Assembly (NCBI RefSeq): GCF_905220415.1
Contig: NC_059558.1
Location: forward strand, 5,220,501-5,284,500
Source of the DNA: Colias croceus
Taxonomy: Eukaryota > Arthropoda > Insecta > Lepidoptera > Pieridae
DNA: 64,000 bases
Direction of reading: 5' to 3'
How positions within the stretch are numbered: the stretch's first letter is position 1; each line of letters starts with the position of its first letter. Positions 1 through 11,677 of this stretch are shown here, in pieces. The translations under genes and the position numbers were made by a program. Below the pieces are notes generated by a model. The model did not search any database. It worked only from the letters and a program-made list of their open reading frames with translations, and had not been told where the DNA came from.

Positions 1-2492
1 AAAGCTGGCATCTACCTAGTCTATGGCTTACTAACACAACAGCCATACACCGACTTTGCTTGGCTCCGTTTAACACCAGATGATGTTAGTACCGTAAAAC
101 GTATTGAGACAGTGGCGCGACGGGAAAAACAGTTTGATGTGGTGTATATATTGGGCGATATTTTGATTAAACGTACACATTATCATGCGACGGAGAGAGA
201 GAGGGGCTTTGAAAGTACATTAAGAAAATATATTGATGGTATGCATTTTTCAGAGAAATATGAGCTGAGAAATATGAACTATTAATTCATGGTTTTAATA
301 CCATTTTAGTTATATATTTAATAATATTGTTGTTGTTGTTGTAATATTGTTGTCTTTTCCTGGAAATAGAGATGTCTTCCCTTATGCCATATAATATCTA
401 TTGTGCTCATACAACATTAGAAACACCAATTTCCTAATGCTTTTGATAAATACACGAATAACAATAAATTAATCTTTACAATTTTTTTATTTTAAATTTC
501 GCTACAATTGTAATTTCAAAAAGCTTTCCATCCATGTTATCGGTATATGTAAATATAACTTTGTAGGGTGCACAAGTTTGGACAAGAATGGTCACCGACC
601 AAAAGGCATATTCTACCAGCAGAATGACGAATTGGACATGATCAAGGAATTGGGAATTATATCGCGGAGGTACGCGCAAGTCAGGAATACAGTCACTGGT
701 ACGGTTTTAAAATTAATTTTTAGTTTTAATGCAATAGAGAAAAACTGTTTGGTGTGTTGTGTGCGGGCTGAATATACGTGCCTCTTTTGCGTCTTTAAAC
801 TTAAAGTTTTAAAGTAAGATGTTTTTTAGATTTATGCTTATGAAATCAACTTAATCATCATCAGCCCATATATGTTCCCACTGCACTGCTCGTGTGGGTA
901 AAAAATATGAATGTTCAAATTTCATTATACATATACATTGATTTTTCCCATACAGCGGCTGCCATGATGAAAATTCTAATTTGACCTATTTGAAGTCTGT
1001 AAATAGTTGTTTTTTGTTTATAAATTTATGTGGAGCAGAGGTCAGATGAATTTTGTACCTAATTTATAATTTTTCAGCTATGAAAAAAGATGGGCCCCGT
1101 ATAAAATATATAAATGAAAACCTAGCTGCAGAACTGCATCATTCCCTGAAGAATGTCATGAATGGATTTGATGATGGTAATAAAATAAGCTTGTTTTAAT
1201 TATTGTCTAATAAAATCGTGTTCCTGAGTTTAAATGATATAATGTTGACTTTTCTGTGTGTTGAACCCGTAAAAATACATACTTCGTCCAAAAGTACAAC
1301 AAATTAAAAAAAATGCTTTCCGTAGTAAAATATTGTTTAAAATAAGTGTTTTTTTAATTTAAATAAATAATTATCTTTCCTCTATAATAGTGTAAATATA
1401 ATTCTTAATAAGTTATTTCCTTTCCAGAGGAAAGAGATACATATGATCACTATGATGCGGTACAATCGATAAAACAAAGGGCCATGGTGATGAGTGTAAA
1501 TCCAATGGCGCATCTCACATCAGCTGCAGAGAGGTATTTTTCTATTTATTTTATTGATAGAAACAATATAAAAAATGGCAGTGTCCAATCCATCTTTGTA
1601 GTAACAATTTTGTGACGGGGACAAATTATGCCTCGTAGTAAAAGAAATTGCATTTAAAACTATTTAACTTAATATTATGTGGATAAGTTTTTCGTTAAAC
1701 AGCAATTTATATTCAACACATTGATAAAAATACATATCTGAAGCTTTTTATTTTTTCATTTCATGTAAGATAAAAACGTTAAATTACGATAAATTAACGA
1801 TAACTTATTTCGATTCTTTATGTAATTCTCTTATATTTTTCTTCATTCAATTATTTAATATTAATCAAATAGAACAAATTTCTATAATAAAATTCACTAA
1901 CACATTCCGTTTTATTTCTAGGAAAACAAAGACTAGCCCTCAAAATAAGAGCGACATTAAATCTAAGCCGGGAAAAATTAAAACATGCAGTCCATCCAAA
2001 GCTATAACATCTTCATCATTGAAACGCAAAATAACAGACGTGTTCGAAACCAAACCGAGAAAAGCGATACGGTTCTTTATGGAAGCTCACAATGCGCCAG
2101 TGGAATTAGATATAAATTCATTTAGTAAGGATACAAGAATACAGAGTGATTCAGATAGGGATAGTTTAAGCGATTTCCATGATGATGATGATGATGGTCT
2201 GGCTTCTGACAAAGATATGTTTGATATAGAAACTAAAGCTTCAGATAGTAAGTTAAATGTACATAGAGACACATTCCCCGCTATCGTGCATACAAATGTA
2301 GGTGAACAGAAACATTGTGAAATAGAAATACTTGATTATGCAGCGAACGATCAAATTCCCGTTGAAAAAGCCATATCAAATATGCTCCAAGCGTCAGGCA
2401 GTTTGGAATCTAATGAAGAAGATATCAAAGTCAATGTCAAGAGAAAAGCTAAAATTAAGAAGAAACAACCCAATCTTAAATTAAGAAAATAA
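1..2492 (+). CDS. SNAPC1: snRNA-activating protein complex subunit 1, C-terminal part (5' end outside window)
   Basis: Five exons are joined by consistent GT/AG sites and phases: <1-238, 567-698, 1078-1176, 1428-1533 and 1922-2492, giving 381 residues and a TAA stop. The first exon reads AGIYLVYGLLTQQP and then QFDVVYILGDILIKRTHYHAT. This matches the pattern of vertebrate SNAPC1 (a LYLLYGLY-type helix, then a HFDAAYIF...HFTA-type segment). Known role: SNAPc binds the proximal sequence element of snRNA promoters and recruits RNA polymerase II or III in the nucleus. The C-terminal exon is low complexity, with an acidic run of five Asp near 2179-2195 and a Lys-rich basic tail, as is common in this subunit. 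The start codon and N-terminus lie before base 1. The family call rests on the first exon only; later exons are poorly conserved but are joined by clean phases. Confidence 0.8.
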
Positions 2493-2521
2493 TCATTGAG
2501 AATACCATTAGCATTAATTGT

Positions 2522-2562
2522 AATAAATAAATAAGTAAGTAATATTTATAAATAAAAGATAA
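2522..2562 (+). terminator. polyadenylation signals of SNAPC1
   Basis: Overlapping AATAAA hexamers follow the stop codon by about 30 bases, with another at about 2550. This position fits a short 3' UTR for SNAPC1. Confidence 0.6.
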
Positions 2563-2984
2563 AATTAAACGAGATTTTTAATTTCTTATTCCATTTATTA
2601 CTTCTGATTACTATTGTTAACACACAATACTTTGAAAAACAAACACATTGTTCTACAGATCATTTGAAATTCGTTAAAGTTAGGCCATTTTTAATAAATT
2701 AAAGTAAACACGAAAGAATAGATATTTTACATTTTATAGTACAGTTACTTGGCAGAAAATTACATTAAAACTATTTGTAGGCAAGTCAAGCAATAAATAA
2801 TAGCTTATACTAGAACACAATTGAAATAATATACAATTTGGTTTATGAATATCTATAGAGAATGTATAGTAAATAATTTTGAAAATGGACAAAAGTATTT
2901 TATACCTATATAATGATTTGTTCTGAAAGTACATTTACAGTATCTATAAAAACTAGACTATCAATTCGTCAACAATCCATACTA

Positions 2985-3215
2985 TATTAATATTATAAAT
3001 GAGAAAGTAACTCTGTCTGTCTGTCTGTTACCTACTGAACCAATTTGAATGAATTTGGTATGGAGATATTTTCATAGCCGAGAAACGACATAAGCTACTT
3101 TTTACCCCGGGATATAGGATAGGTTTTATCCCGGAAATCCCACGGGAACTGGAACTATGCGGGTTTTTCCTTGACTTCGCGGGCGAAGCTGCGGGTGGAA
3201 AGCTAGTCATCTAGT
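2985..3215 (+). repeat. Lep1-type interspersed repeat
   Basis: The copy opens with an AATATTATAAATG-like start and a GTCTGTCTGTCTG microsatellite, continues through TTTGGTATGGAGATATTTT and ends GGGCGAAGCTGCGGG...AAAGCTAGT. Related copies recur throughout the window in both orientations. The family resembles lepidopteran Lep1/MINE elements, reported as Helitron-like; that name is from memory. Confidence 0.75.
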
Positions 3216-3538
3216 CATCTATATTTTAGTTGATCTAAAAAAATTATACTTTCGTTTTTGTTCATTGGTGGTTCATCCATTTGTGAAACAATTTTTAATA
3301 TAGCAACCATCATAGCCACATAAGTAGGTTTATTTTAATTCTAAATGTCCTAAGCAATTAAAGTATTTTAGCTGCTAACCAAATATTAGAATTCAGAATA
3401 CATAAAAATGTATGGAATAATTTTGGCATAAATAATTTAGTTCAACAGAGAACTAAGATTTTTTTTAGGAAAAATTAATTTAGTAAATAGTTTACATAAA
3501 CTTAATTTAGGATTTAGTCTTTTTTTATACAAAAATAA

Positions 3539-4274
3539 GGCCCCGTTTCCACCTGCAAGTAAACTCGCGGAAGTCTTGCATGAGTTACTTGCAATATCGT
3601 TTACATATCCTGCAATTTATTGCTGCAATAAATGTCATGCGAGAAGCTCGCGGATCATACTATCGCAACTTATCGCGGAGGTGTTTACACACATCTTGCG
3701 AGTGACGGGATAGGAATTACTGTCATAATTTTTCTATTCTATTTTGTGAAATAAATCGTATACTATAATTTATAATGTGTACTATTAATGTAAAATGATC
3801 TAATGAACTAATGTAAATAATATAATATTGTTTAAATAATAACTTAGTTAAATTATAAAATTAGATAAGCACATTAAAAATATATTGTATGCCAATGTGT
3901 TGGTGAATTGTGCGGACATTAAATTTATTATAAAAACTTTGTAACCACAATTCAACAAATAAATTTTCATTTCATTTCATTTTCAAAAAATAATCACATT
4001 ATTCCATCTTAAGATCTCATAATTATAATCCTATTGACTTTATAGTTTCTTCATTCTTCACAAGAGCATTCACGACTCATTAATTTCAAATAAACAAAAA
4101 TCAAAAGCCGTGCGGGCGATACTTGCAACTTGCTGCGAGATATACGGAACTAGACCGATAAGCTGCGAGAACTGTCGCGACAGAACTTGCAACATAGTTT
4201 ACACATGCAAGCTGCTGTCAGACAGACTGTCGGACAGTTCTTGCAGAAGTTTACTTGCAGGTGGAAACGGGGCC
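3539..4274. mobile_element. PIF/Harbinger-like MITE with long terminal inverted repeats
   Basis: A 736-bp element is bounded by perfect terminal inverted repeats of at least 27 bp that begin GGCCCCGTTTCCACCTGCAA. It is flanked by TAA on both sides (3536-3538 and 4275-4277). A 3-bp TAA/TTA target duplication with termini starting GG is typical of PIF/Harbinger elements. There is no transposase ORF inside. Subterminal sequence is rich in CTTGC/GCAAG motifs in both orientations, possible transposase-binding repeats. It lies between SNAPC1 and the 3' end of the CCDC102A-like gene. Confidence 0.8.
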
Positions 4275-4605
4275 TAACACTATCACACAAAAGAGCAAGT
4301 GCATATTATATTCTACAGATCTATTTAAAACTTATTGCATGCATTTAAAGTAAAAAAAAATCTGGCTTTAGTGATTTCGTACAATCATATTTTTTTCCTA
4401 ATTATTACACTTGGAAGCATGGAATGTTTTTAACATTTTTTATTTATAAACTTGAATGAATTTCCATGATTGGAGTTCGCAAAAAAATATAAATGCAAAT
4501 AAATACTTTTTAAAACTGACATTTTAGATATATGAAAATATTGAAAAACAACTGAATTAGTTGTGTCATCTGAGTTGTGTCAACAAAAAGGTAAGTTAAC
4601 TTTTA

Positions 4606-5748
4606 TCAATTATCATCCCTTTCCACAATGGCTAATTCATCATCTTCCCCTGAAGTATTTGTTTTTGTGTCCATGTGCGCTAAATTCGCTTCAGACGAAC
4701 CATTACTAGATTCATGAGATCTTGGACTGACACTAGTCTTCCTAATATATAACACATTTGTATCCAATCTACTATTGTGATCATTGTAGGGCACTCCGTA
4801 AATACTACCGTCAGATATTCTGTTAAGTTTGTGTATCTGTTCTCTCAACTCACAGACCTGGCTGTATAGCTTTTTGTTTTCTCGTAATATAGCTATGTTT
4901 TCCGTTTCTAAGAGTTCTCGTTTACTCCACTGAACTGTATTTTCCGATTTGAGCCTCTCTATTTCCATTTTTAGTTCAGCAATTTTTTCTTCTAACACCT
5001 GTTTTGCGGCAATTTCGTCTTGCAACTCGTTTTGCAATCTCTCTACTTCACTATGACTAGAATCTGTGGAACCAAGTGTTCTATCACTATGAGCTAATTC
5101 CATTTTGGCACTGTGTAATTCAGCAGTCAATGTTTCAATCTTAACAAGCAAGAATGACTTTTGATCTTTTTCACTTTGCAAGCTTTTTGACGTTTCATCT
5201 AAACGCAATCTCATTTCGCTTAATTTGTTAGCAAGTACATTATCTACATTTGAAAATTTATGAGAATCTAATGAAGCCCTTTGGCGGGCAGAGGATTCAT
5301 TTGGTGATATAAAACCAGTGTTCTTTTTCCTCAATTCAACACCATCCTCTGTACTCAAGTCACCAGATACAATCCTCTTTTCACCTAAGCTGAGAAGCTT
5401 TTCATTGTCTCTTTTAAGCTCTTCTATTAGTAGTTCTAAATCTCCCTTTTCAGATTTGAGAGTGTTTACTTCCTTGGAAAGGATATCAACTTTACTTTTA
5501 TGTTGTTTTGCTTCGTCTCTGGCCTTATTTCTTTCATTACGTACCTTACTCCATTTTTCTCTCCAATTGGCAGTGCAATCGGACCACCACCTCATTGTCT
5601 TTTCCATTTGAGTAGCTCTAGCTCGTGCCTCATCCAGTTCCCGAATGTACACAGCTTCTTTTGCCTCCCAGTCTGTATTTGTGTATCGCATTGCACCCTC
5701 ATGGTCACGACTTCTGCGATGGCTACCTCCATGTGAACTCTGTGCCAT
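4606..5748 (-). CDS. CCDC102A: coiled-coil domain-containing protein 102A-like
   Basis: A single open exon encodes 380 residues from ATG at 5748. Residues of about 27-75 include WEAKEAVYIRELDEARARA and TMRWWSDCTANWREKWSKV, the conserved N-terminal signature of CCDC102 proteins. The rest is heptad-rich coiled coil (about 75-140 and 175-310) with a Ser/Asn-rich tail. The CCDC102 family is linked to centrosomes or cytoskeleton in vertebrates; function here is inferred only. The protein is shorter than human CCDC102A (about 550 residues). A TTTTCAG acceptor sits 16 bases upstream of the ATG (exon edge about 5764), so a 5' UTR exon probably lies further up. That exon would fall in or beyond the divergent COX6C-like gene. 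Confidence 0.85.
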   Translation of the reverse strand: MAQSSHGGSHRRSRDHEGAMRYTNTDWEAKEAVYIRELDEARARATQMEKTMRWWSDCTANWREKWSKVRNERNKARDEAKQHKSKVDILSKEVNTLKSEKGDLELLIEELKRDNEKLLSLGEKRIVSGDLSTEDGVELRKKNTGFISPNESSARQRASLDSHKFSNVDNVLANKLSEMRLRLDETSKSLQSEKDQKSFLLVKIETLTAELHSAKMELAHSDRTLGSTDSSHSEVERLQNELQDEIAAKQVLEEKIAELKMEIERLKSENTVQWSKRELLETENIAILRENKKLYSQVCELREQIHKLNRISDGSIYGVPYNDHNSRLDTNVLYIRKTSVSPRSHESSNGSSEANLAHMDTKTNTSGEDDELAIVERDDN

Positions 5749-5867
5749 TTTTGTTGTTTACTATCTGAAAAGGAATGATTATTTGAATTTACTCATCAAC
5801 AATAGCCAATTAAATATATTATGAACACACAAACAATATTTAATTTATGCACTTTTTCTACAGAACA

Positions 5868-6830
5868 ATGAGTTCTTGTCCCCCAAAACCACCAGACCCT
5901 TGTGCTCAAGTGTGCCCTCCACCACTGCCTCCACCCCCGTGCAGAGTGAAGCCAATAATGCGTGGTTTACACTGGTCGCAGACGAAAGCTACATTAATTC
6001 AAGCTTTGTGTCTCAGCTGTTTGGCTGGGTCTTGTGTGTACTTCTTTATCGGAAGACCGCGGCGAGCCAGATACAAGGAGTATTATGCGTGGGTTTATTT
6101 AAGTTATCTTTTAATTTCGTTTAGAATAAGCTAATAGAGTAAATCCAATATAATTATTGTCAGATATAATACCCTGGTACTATTAATAAAATTAATAAGA
6201 TAGGAAAATCACAAGACACCTCACTTCCTTATTAAACAAGATTACTTTTACTTACTGTATATTATATAGTAAGTATACAGTGTGTAACATATTTCTTACC
6301 AAATTTTAAAGCATTGTTGTTTTGCTGCCGAAAGTCTGTTTAATTTAGAACAATGATTGTTTGTAGAAGTTTGATCCGCTTTCTAAAGTCCTTAAATTTC
6401 TAAATTTGCAGTTGTTATGGATTTATTTGTGCATTAAATGAGTACTACTTTTTCAAATGAGTAAATTAATAAATTCCCAAAATATTCATTTTTGATTCAT
6501 CACATTCACAAAAATTGCTATCGTTTTCTTAACTTTTTAATCAATGGTGTAATGACAATATACAGATACTTGGATTTTGGGCAAGTCACCTTTGCATCAT
6601 GTTTAAGTTTTAACAAGTACAAAAAAAAGTAGAAAAAATAACATTGCAGACTTTGCAGATATTAAGATAGTAGACGGTATAAAAATTAAGTGATATTAAA
6701 TTAATTTATTGTACTATTAAATGTTTTTAGGAGAGGAGAATTCGAAGATTGGGCAGACGAGATGGCAAGAAAAGGATTATTCCAAGCTGTTCCAAAAGAA
6801 AGTTTAAAGGATAATGTGCCTAAAAAATAA
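5868..6830 (+). CDS. COX6C-like cytochrome c oxidase subunit paralogue with Pro/Cys-rich N-terminus
   Basis: Two exons (5868-6088 and 6731-6830, donor GTGGGT, phase 2) encode 106 residues. The C-terminal part follows the COX6C layout: MRGL, one hydrophobic membrane helix (about residues 40-58), a basic RRARYKEYY segment, then a charged helix ending MARKGLFQ. Each position aligns without gaps to the canonical COX6C in this window (37147-38173). The first 28 residues are unusual, rich in Pro and Cys (CPPKPPDPCAQVCPPPLPPP), and absent from the canonical copy. COX6C is a nuclear-encoded inner-membrane subunit of complex IV. This may be a tissue-restricted paralogue, for example testis; that is inference. 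A TTTTTCTACAG acceptor lies just before the ATG, so a 5' UTR exon is likely. AATAAA follows at about 6847. Confidence 0.8.
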
Positions 6831-6859
6831 AATAAGCTGTTGTTTAATAAATGTCTTAA

Positions 6860-7540
6860 AATAAGCATTTCTTTTTTCTTTATAAATTTATTAAGAAATA
6901 CTTAGTTGAAATAAACATGAAATCAAAATCATCGTAGATTATAGAAAAACAAACGCAATTTATACGAATAAAAATAAACAATTATTTTATACCTATCGTT
7001 TGTGATTCTTATTGTTTATTTACTTAACTCTTTATTTCACATAAAATATATAAAATTCATTGAGAAATGGACCATCTAGAACATTTGAGCAAAATGTTAT
7101 AAATTCAATATTATTTAGAAATTCTACGTAGCTATTTTCTGCTTCACTTACATATCAATTTAAGATCTATAATTTTTTATTCGTTTAATTAGGTAAATGA
7201 TAACAAAATGAGTTTTACATAATACCTACTCTAACAAAATAAATAACAACAGGAAGTGATTCGTGTCACACGTCTTATTATGGTGACCAATGATATTATA
7301 GAAAATTGTTACAAAAACCCTCAGATTATAATATGAACCAATCACGTAAATCCTTCATTGGAGCATGAAAGTGAATACAGACAACATTGTAAAGACGTCT
7401 ATAAAAAATTTAACTGGTTACAACGGGGATGTAAAAATTATATATAAAGAAAATGTAATGAAAATAATGAAATTTTTAATTTCTGAACAATTTGAATAAT
7501 AAATTTCACACTTAATAATAAATTTAAAGTTTTCACTCCG
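6860..7540. other. AT-rich intergenic sequence, nothing recognised
   Basis: Downstream of the COX6C-like gene the sequence is AT-rich with no long ORF, RNA gene or recognisable repeat. Confidence 0.6.
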
Positions 7541-8345
7541 ACGCTTCTACAAAGTATCACACATATGTTTGTCTACTTTGAGTCAATGCGCATGTCAAGT
7601 TGAAAATTGCAAATGGCGTCCGTTGTTATTGTTCGTACCGATTAACTATTTGTAAAATATATATTAATCTTTTTACTGATTTTTCTATTGAACTATTATT
7701 CTGATGTGATGCTAGAACTCTCAATGATACGGCGCGATACGTAATAAGTACGTTTATATGTATTTTGAGTGCTTTTTTTCGAAATCTATGTGTGTCATGC
7801 AAATGGGGTAAGCTAGAATTATCGGATGTCGCTTAGGTTGTTTTGGATAGTTTCAATAAGAATACGGCGTGAAGTTTTGTGACCTAAAGTGTGAATATGG
7901 ATTTTGCTTAAAGTTTATTATCTACCAACTTGAATTTGAAGTGTAGTAAATAACCAGAATGGCTACAATCAACTAATGTTCCATGCCGTGACTGTACTCC
8001 CCGTACATTTCAAAATGGCTGCTGCTCTTCACGATATATGAGCTTTGCGTCACTGGAACATAAATCTGTGGTTTTGATTCCTGAAGAGAATCCTGTAATT
8101 CTAGTCTAGTGATTCGATGTGAAAAGTTGAATTTAAAATACGGACAGAGTCCCAGACAAATCTACGGCGGGACAAAAGTGGCGTATCATATGTTTTGGCA
8201 GTAGTGGACATTGAGTGACCATAGAACTTAAATTGCCTTGCGAACGAGCCGGAATGTAATGTTGCGCTTGGTTTTCCAGGATGATTTGGGACACGAGACA
8301 ATAGAAATTGAGTGGTATTAAGCGGAATGTGACATTGTATGATAG
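7541..8345 (+). promoter_or_regulatory. NCOA6: probable promoter and non-coding first exon of NCOA6
   Basis: Base composition rises above the AT-rich surroundings from about 7540. There is an AAATGGCGTCC motif near 7610 (resembling a YY1-type core). A strong donor GATAG|GTGAGT ends a candidate exon at 8345. The first coding exon of NCOA6 opens with an acceptor at 11676, one base before the ATG, so an upstream non-coding exon is required; this is the best candidate seen. The transcription start is not resolved. Confidence 0.45.
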
Positions 8346-11300
8346 GTGAGTGCATTTATTTCGTTTATTTACATTTTGTCGATCGTACAAGTGTACGGTG
8401 TCGCTAACAAAATGGACACATTGCGAGGGTGACAACGAGCGGACGGTGGTGGCGGACGTGCCTTCAGCGGCGCCCGGCCCGTTCCACCCGACCGTGTGTT
8501 GCTTTACTACGAAAACACGTAAACACGTATAGAAGTTGTGTAACACATGCGGCCGTGTTTTTCCGACCTTGTCTGTAAAAAAGGGAATCTTCCGCACGAA
8601 AAGTTTACACACTGAATGTTGTTTGCATGGAATTGTCACAAATAAGTTTATGGCATAGTGACTAGATTTTATATGCCAAATTTCTTATTAGTTTTTTAGT
8701 GTTTGTCAATAAAATCTATGGGAACCATGTTCTTAGGTTAGAATTGTTTCCTTGGTATTTACAAGTTCATTTTTCGATTTCAGAATATATCAGAATTCAG
8801 AATCTAAAGTGTGTTGTTACTAGTTGAATCTAATGAATTAAATTAAAAACAACCCATGGAAGAGATATATTTATTAATAACAAGAAAATTTGTTAGTGAA
8901 TGTTATGTTTTATAGTGAAATAAATAAATATTTATATAAAGTAGATCAATAACCTCAGAAAATGTATTCAAATAAAAAAAATTTAATTAGATATATAATT
9001 TGGGACTTATTATGTGAACAAATAACAATAAATCAATGAAAATACTTAAGCAATACTAATTAATTTAATATATTAAATACCTATATCTCATAAATTTATA
9101 TACAGATCAATCAATGTTAGGCCTCTCTCAATTAAAATACGGAGTAGCTTTGATTAGAAGATTTTTCATGAAAATGAACTTTAACCCTTTATCATTGTGC
9201 CCTTTGAATGAAATAAAAGATTGCTTTACACAATATTATAGTACAATTAAATTAAATTTTGAGTAACTAAAGTTGGTTATGTTTTCAAGTGTCTAATCAT
9301 ATTCTTTCATGAACCCTCGGTTATTTTGTTATCTATTAAGTAGGGAATAAATAACTAGTAAATATTACATAATTTTGTATTTACACATTATAATGCTTTA
9401 ATTGGACCATTCAAGAAGTGCTTAATACTATGTATTGTCTATTAAAAATCTGATTATGGGTATGTCTTTTCCGCTTCTGTGTAAGCTCCTGTTTTTCACA
9501 ATAATTATGATAAATAGGTAGGTAGATAAAAACTTTTTTATTTAACTTATTACATATCTATGACCAATGATAAATTTAAATATTCCGTTTATGTTAAATA
9601 ATAGAATATCCAGAGTAATGTAGAAAATAAAGGCTCAGTGTTTTGAACTGCTTCTTATAACTATGGAATACAGTTGCAATGGGAAGAATTTTTATTCAAT
9701 ACTAGCTTTCCGCCCACGGAAAGAAAGAAAACCCGTTCCCGTAGGATTTCCGGGATAAAACCTATCCTATGTCCTTTCTCGGGTATCAAAATATCTCTAT
9801 ACCAAATTTCATGCAAATGAAATGCAATGGTTCAGTAGTTAAGGCGTGATTGAGTAACAGACAGACAGACAGAGTTACTTTCACATTTATAATATTAAGT
9901 ATGGATTTTTAGCTGCCATATATTTTTACAATATTTATGTTTAATAAATATTTTAATTTGTAAAATCATGAATTCAACTACACTATAAGAATCTGGTGTG
10001 TATCTCGAAAGGATACTAAACCAATGCTTAGAGAAAAGGAGTGTGTTATAATTAAGCTGGAAAAATACGCAAATTAAGCATTAAGAGAAATTTCAAGATA
10101 ATGATTACAAGTAACTCGGACAAGACGTCATGTTCAACGTTATTTATTCAATATTAATTCTAAAACATCAAATAAATGATTATGATTACATTTTTAACTT
10201 AAGGAAAAAAATATCTAAATCCTTGATTGAGATCGAGATGAAAATACTCAATAGAGAGTTGTTAATAATTGAAAGTGATACAATTTTGTGTGTGCAAGAA
10301 CTTTTGGCCAAATAGTTGTATCGCTGTTTTGTGAAGTATTGCATGTATTTATTTATTTGATTCTTTATAGAGTCAGTAGATTTAAAATAGGTAATATATA
10401 TTTTTTTTGGTTAAATTGTGAGATTTTTTCTATATGTATTTAGGTATATATGTAATTATATAATAATAATTTCATCATTCAACTATTGATTTTTTTTAAT
10501 TATAAATTGATTTTCTTCAAAATATTCAAATATTGTAACCATCTCATTATCACCGAAAAATTTATATTAATTGTTTTGATATACATAATAGCTTTCTTTT
10601 AGAGGGATTTTGTATTATTTTTTTCTCTTATCACTACGGACGCGGATTTTGATGCGGTTTTTTTTTTAATAGATAGTGCTTCAACAGGAAGGTTTTAGTA
10701 TATAATTTATTAGGTTTTAGATAAAGCGGGCGAAGCCGCGGGCGGTAAACTAGTGGTAAATGGTAAGCTAGTGTTACATAATTTGTAAAAGCTGGCAATT
10801 TTTTAGTAAAATATTTACTTAAAACTTAATTAAAACTGTTGATAAGATTATGAATATGTTGATGAATGACCTGGACCTTAGCATTAACATTCATTCATAT
10901 TTTAATAGCATTAGATTTAATTTAAATTTGAGTGGTTTTTTTTTTCTAAAATGGTTAATTACTAGTTCATCATTTAGCATACATACTTATTAGTATATCA
11001 TGCAGATAATTTGTCTTTTAGAGAATTTTCCCTTTGAGTTAAAGCATTATTTTAAAAAAATATGTGTTATCCAAAAATCTTAATTATCATGTTTTGAACT
11101 TTTATTCATAATTTAAGTACTTCCATCTCAAGTATCTCTATTAAAGTACCTGCCATTGAATGGGGACAATAGTTCAATGATAGGGCTTAAAAACAGAGAT
11201 CTTATTACATTTTATGAACACTTTTACCTTTAAAGACACACAATTTTTATCTGGAATATGTTATTTTTGTTCTACATATTTTTTATGAATTTAAAGTATC

Positions 11301-11676
11301 TAATGACACACCAATATAACACACAATTTTTCTAATAAGTGTATGTTCTTTTGTATGTTTTTATCAATCATATCAATTTATACCAAAAAATTAACTAAAT
11401 ACCGTTTTTTTTCAATAACTAAATTTTTTATTCTTTTTCTGTTAAAATAAAATAAATTAATATATAATATCCCGACTTAAAGACACTACATGTAACTATT
11501 TTTTTTCTGTACTTAAATAAACTAATAATTATAGAAGTGGGGCAATTACAGATTCTGATGGAGCATTTAAGGAGCAATTTTTTGAGATATTAATAATTAA
11601 AAAAAAATAAACTTTCCGCGCTAACTTCCTTCCGGTCTATTTTTCGTTTATCTAAATATACCCCAACACGTTCCAG
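8346..11676 (+). other. probable 5' UTR intron of NCOA6, mostly AT-rich
   Basis: No coding exon is seen. It contains a CpG-richer stretch (about 8380-8520) just after the donor, a Lep1-type repeat at 9703-9905 and a 3'-terminal fragment of the same family at about 10720-10755. The rest is AT-rich without recognisable structure. Confidence 0.45.
9703..9905 (-). repeat. Lep1-type interspersed repeat, reverse orientation
   Basis: It begins ACTAGCTTTCCGCCC, runs through GGGATTTCCGGGATAAAACC-type sequence and ends with CAGACAGACAGACAGAG and TTATAATATTA. It is the reverse complement of the family at 2985-3215. Confidence 0.75.
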
Positions 11677-11677
11677 C

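Noticed and set aside
8101..8639. Minus-strand frames of 84 and 168 codons near the NCOA6 promoter
   Set aside because: No recognisable domain; the area fits a plus-strand 5' UTR with a GTGAGT donor.
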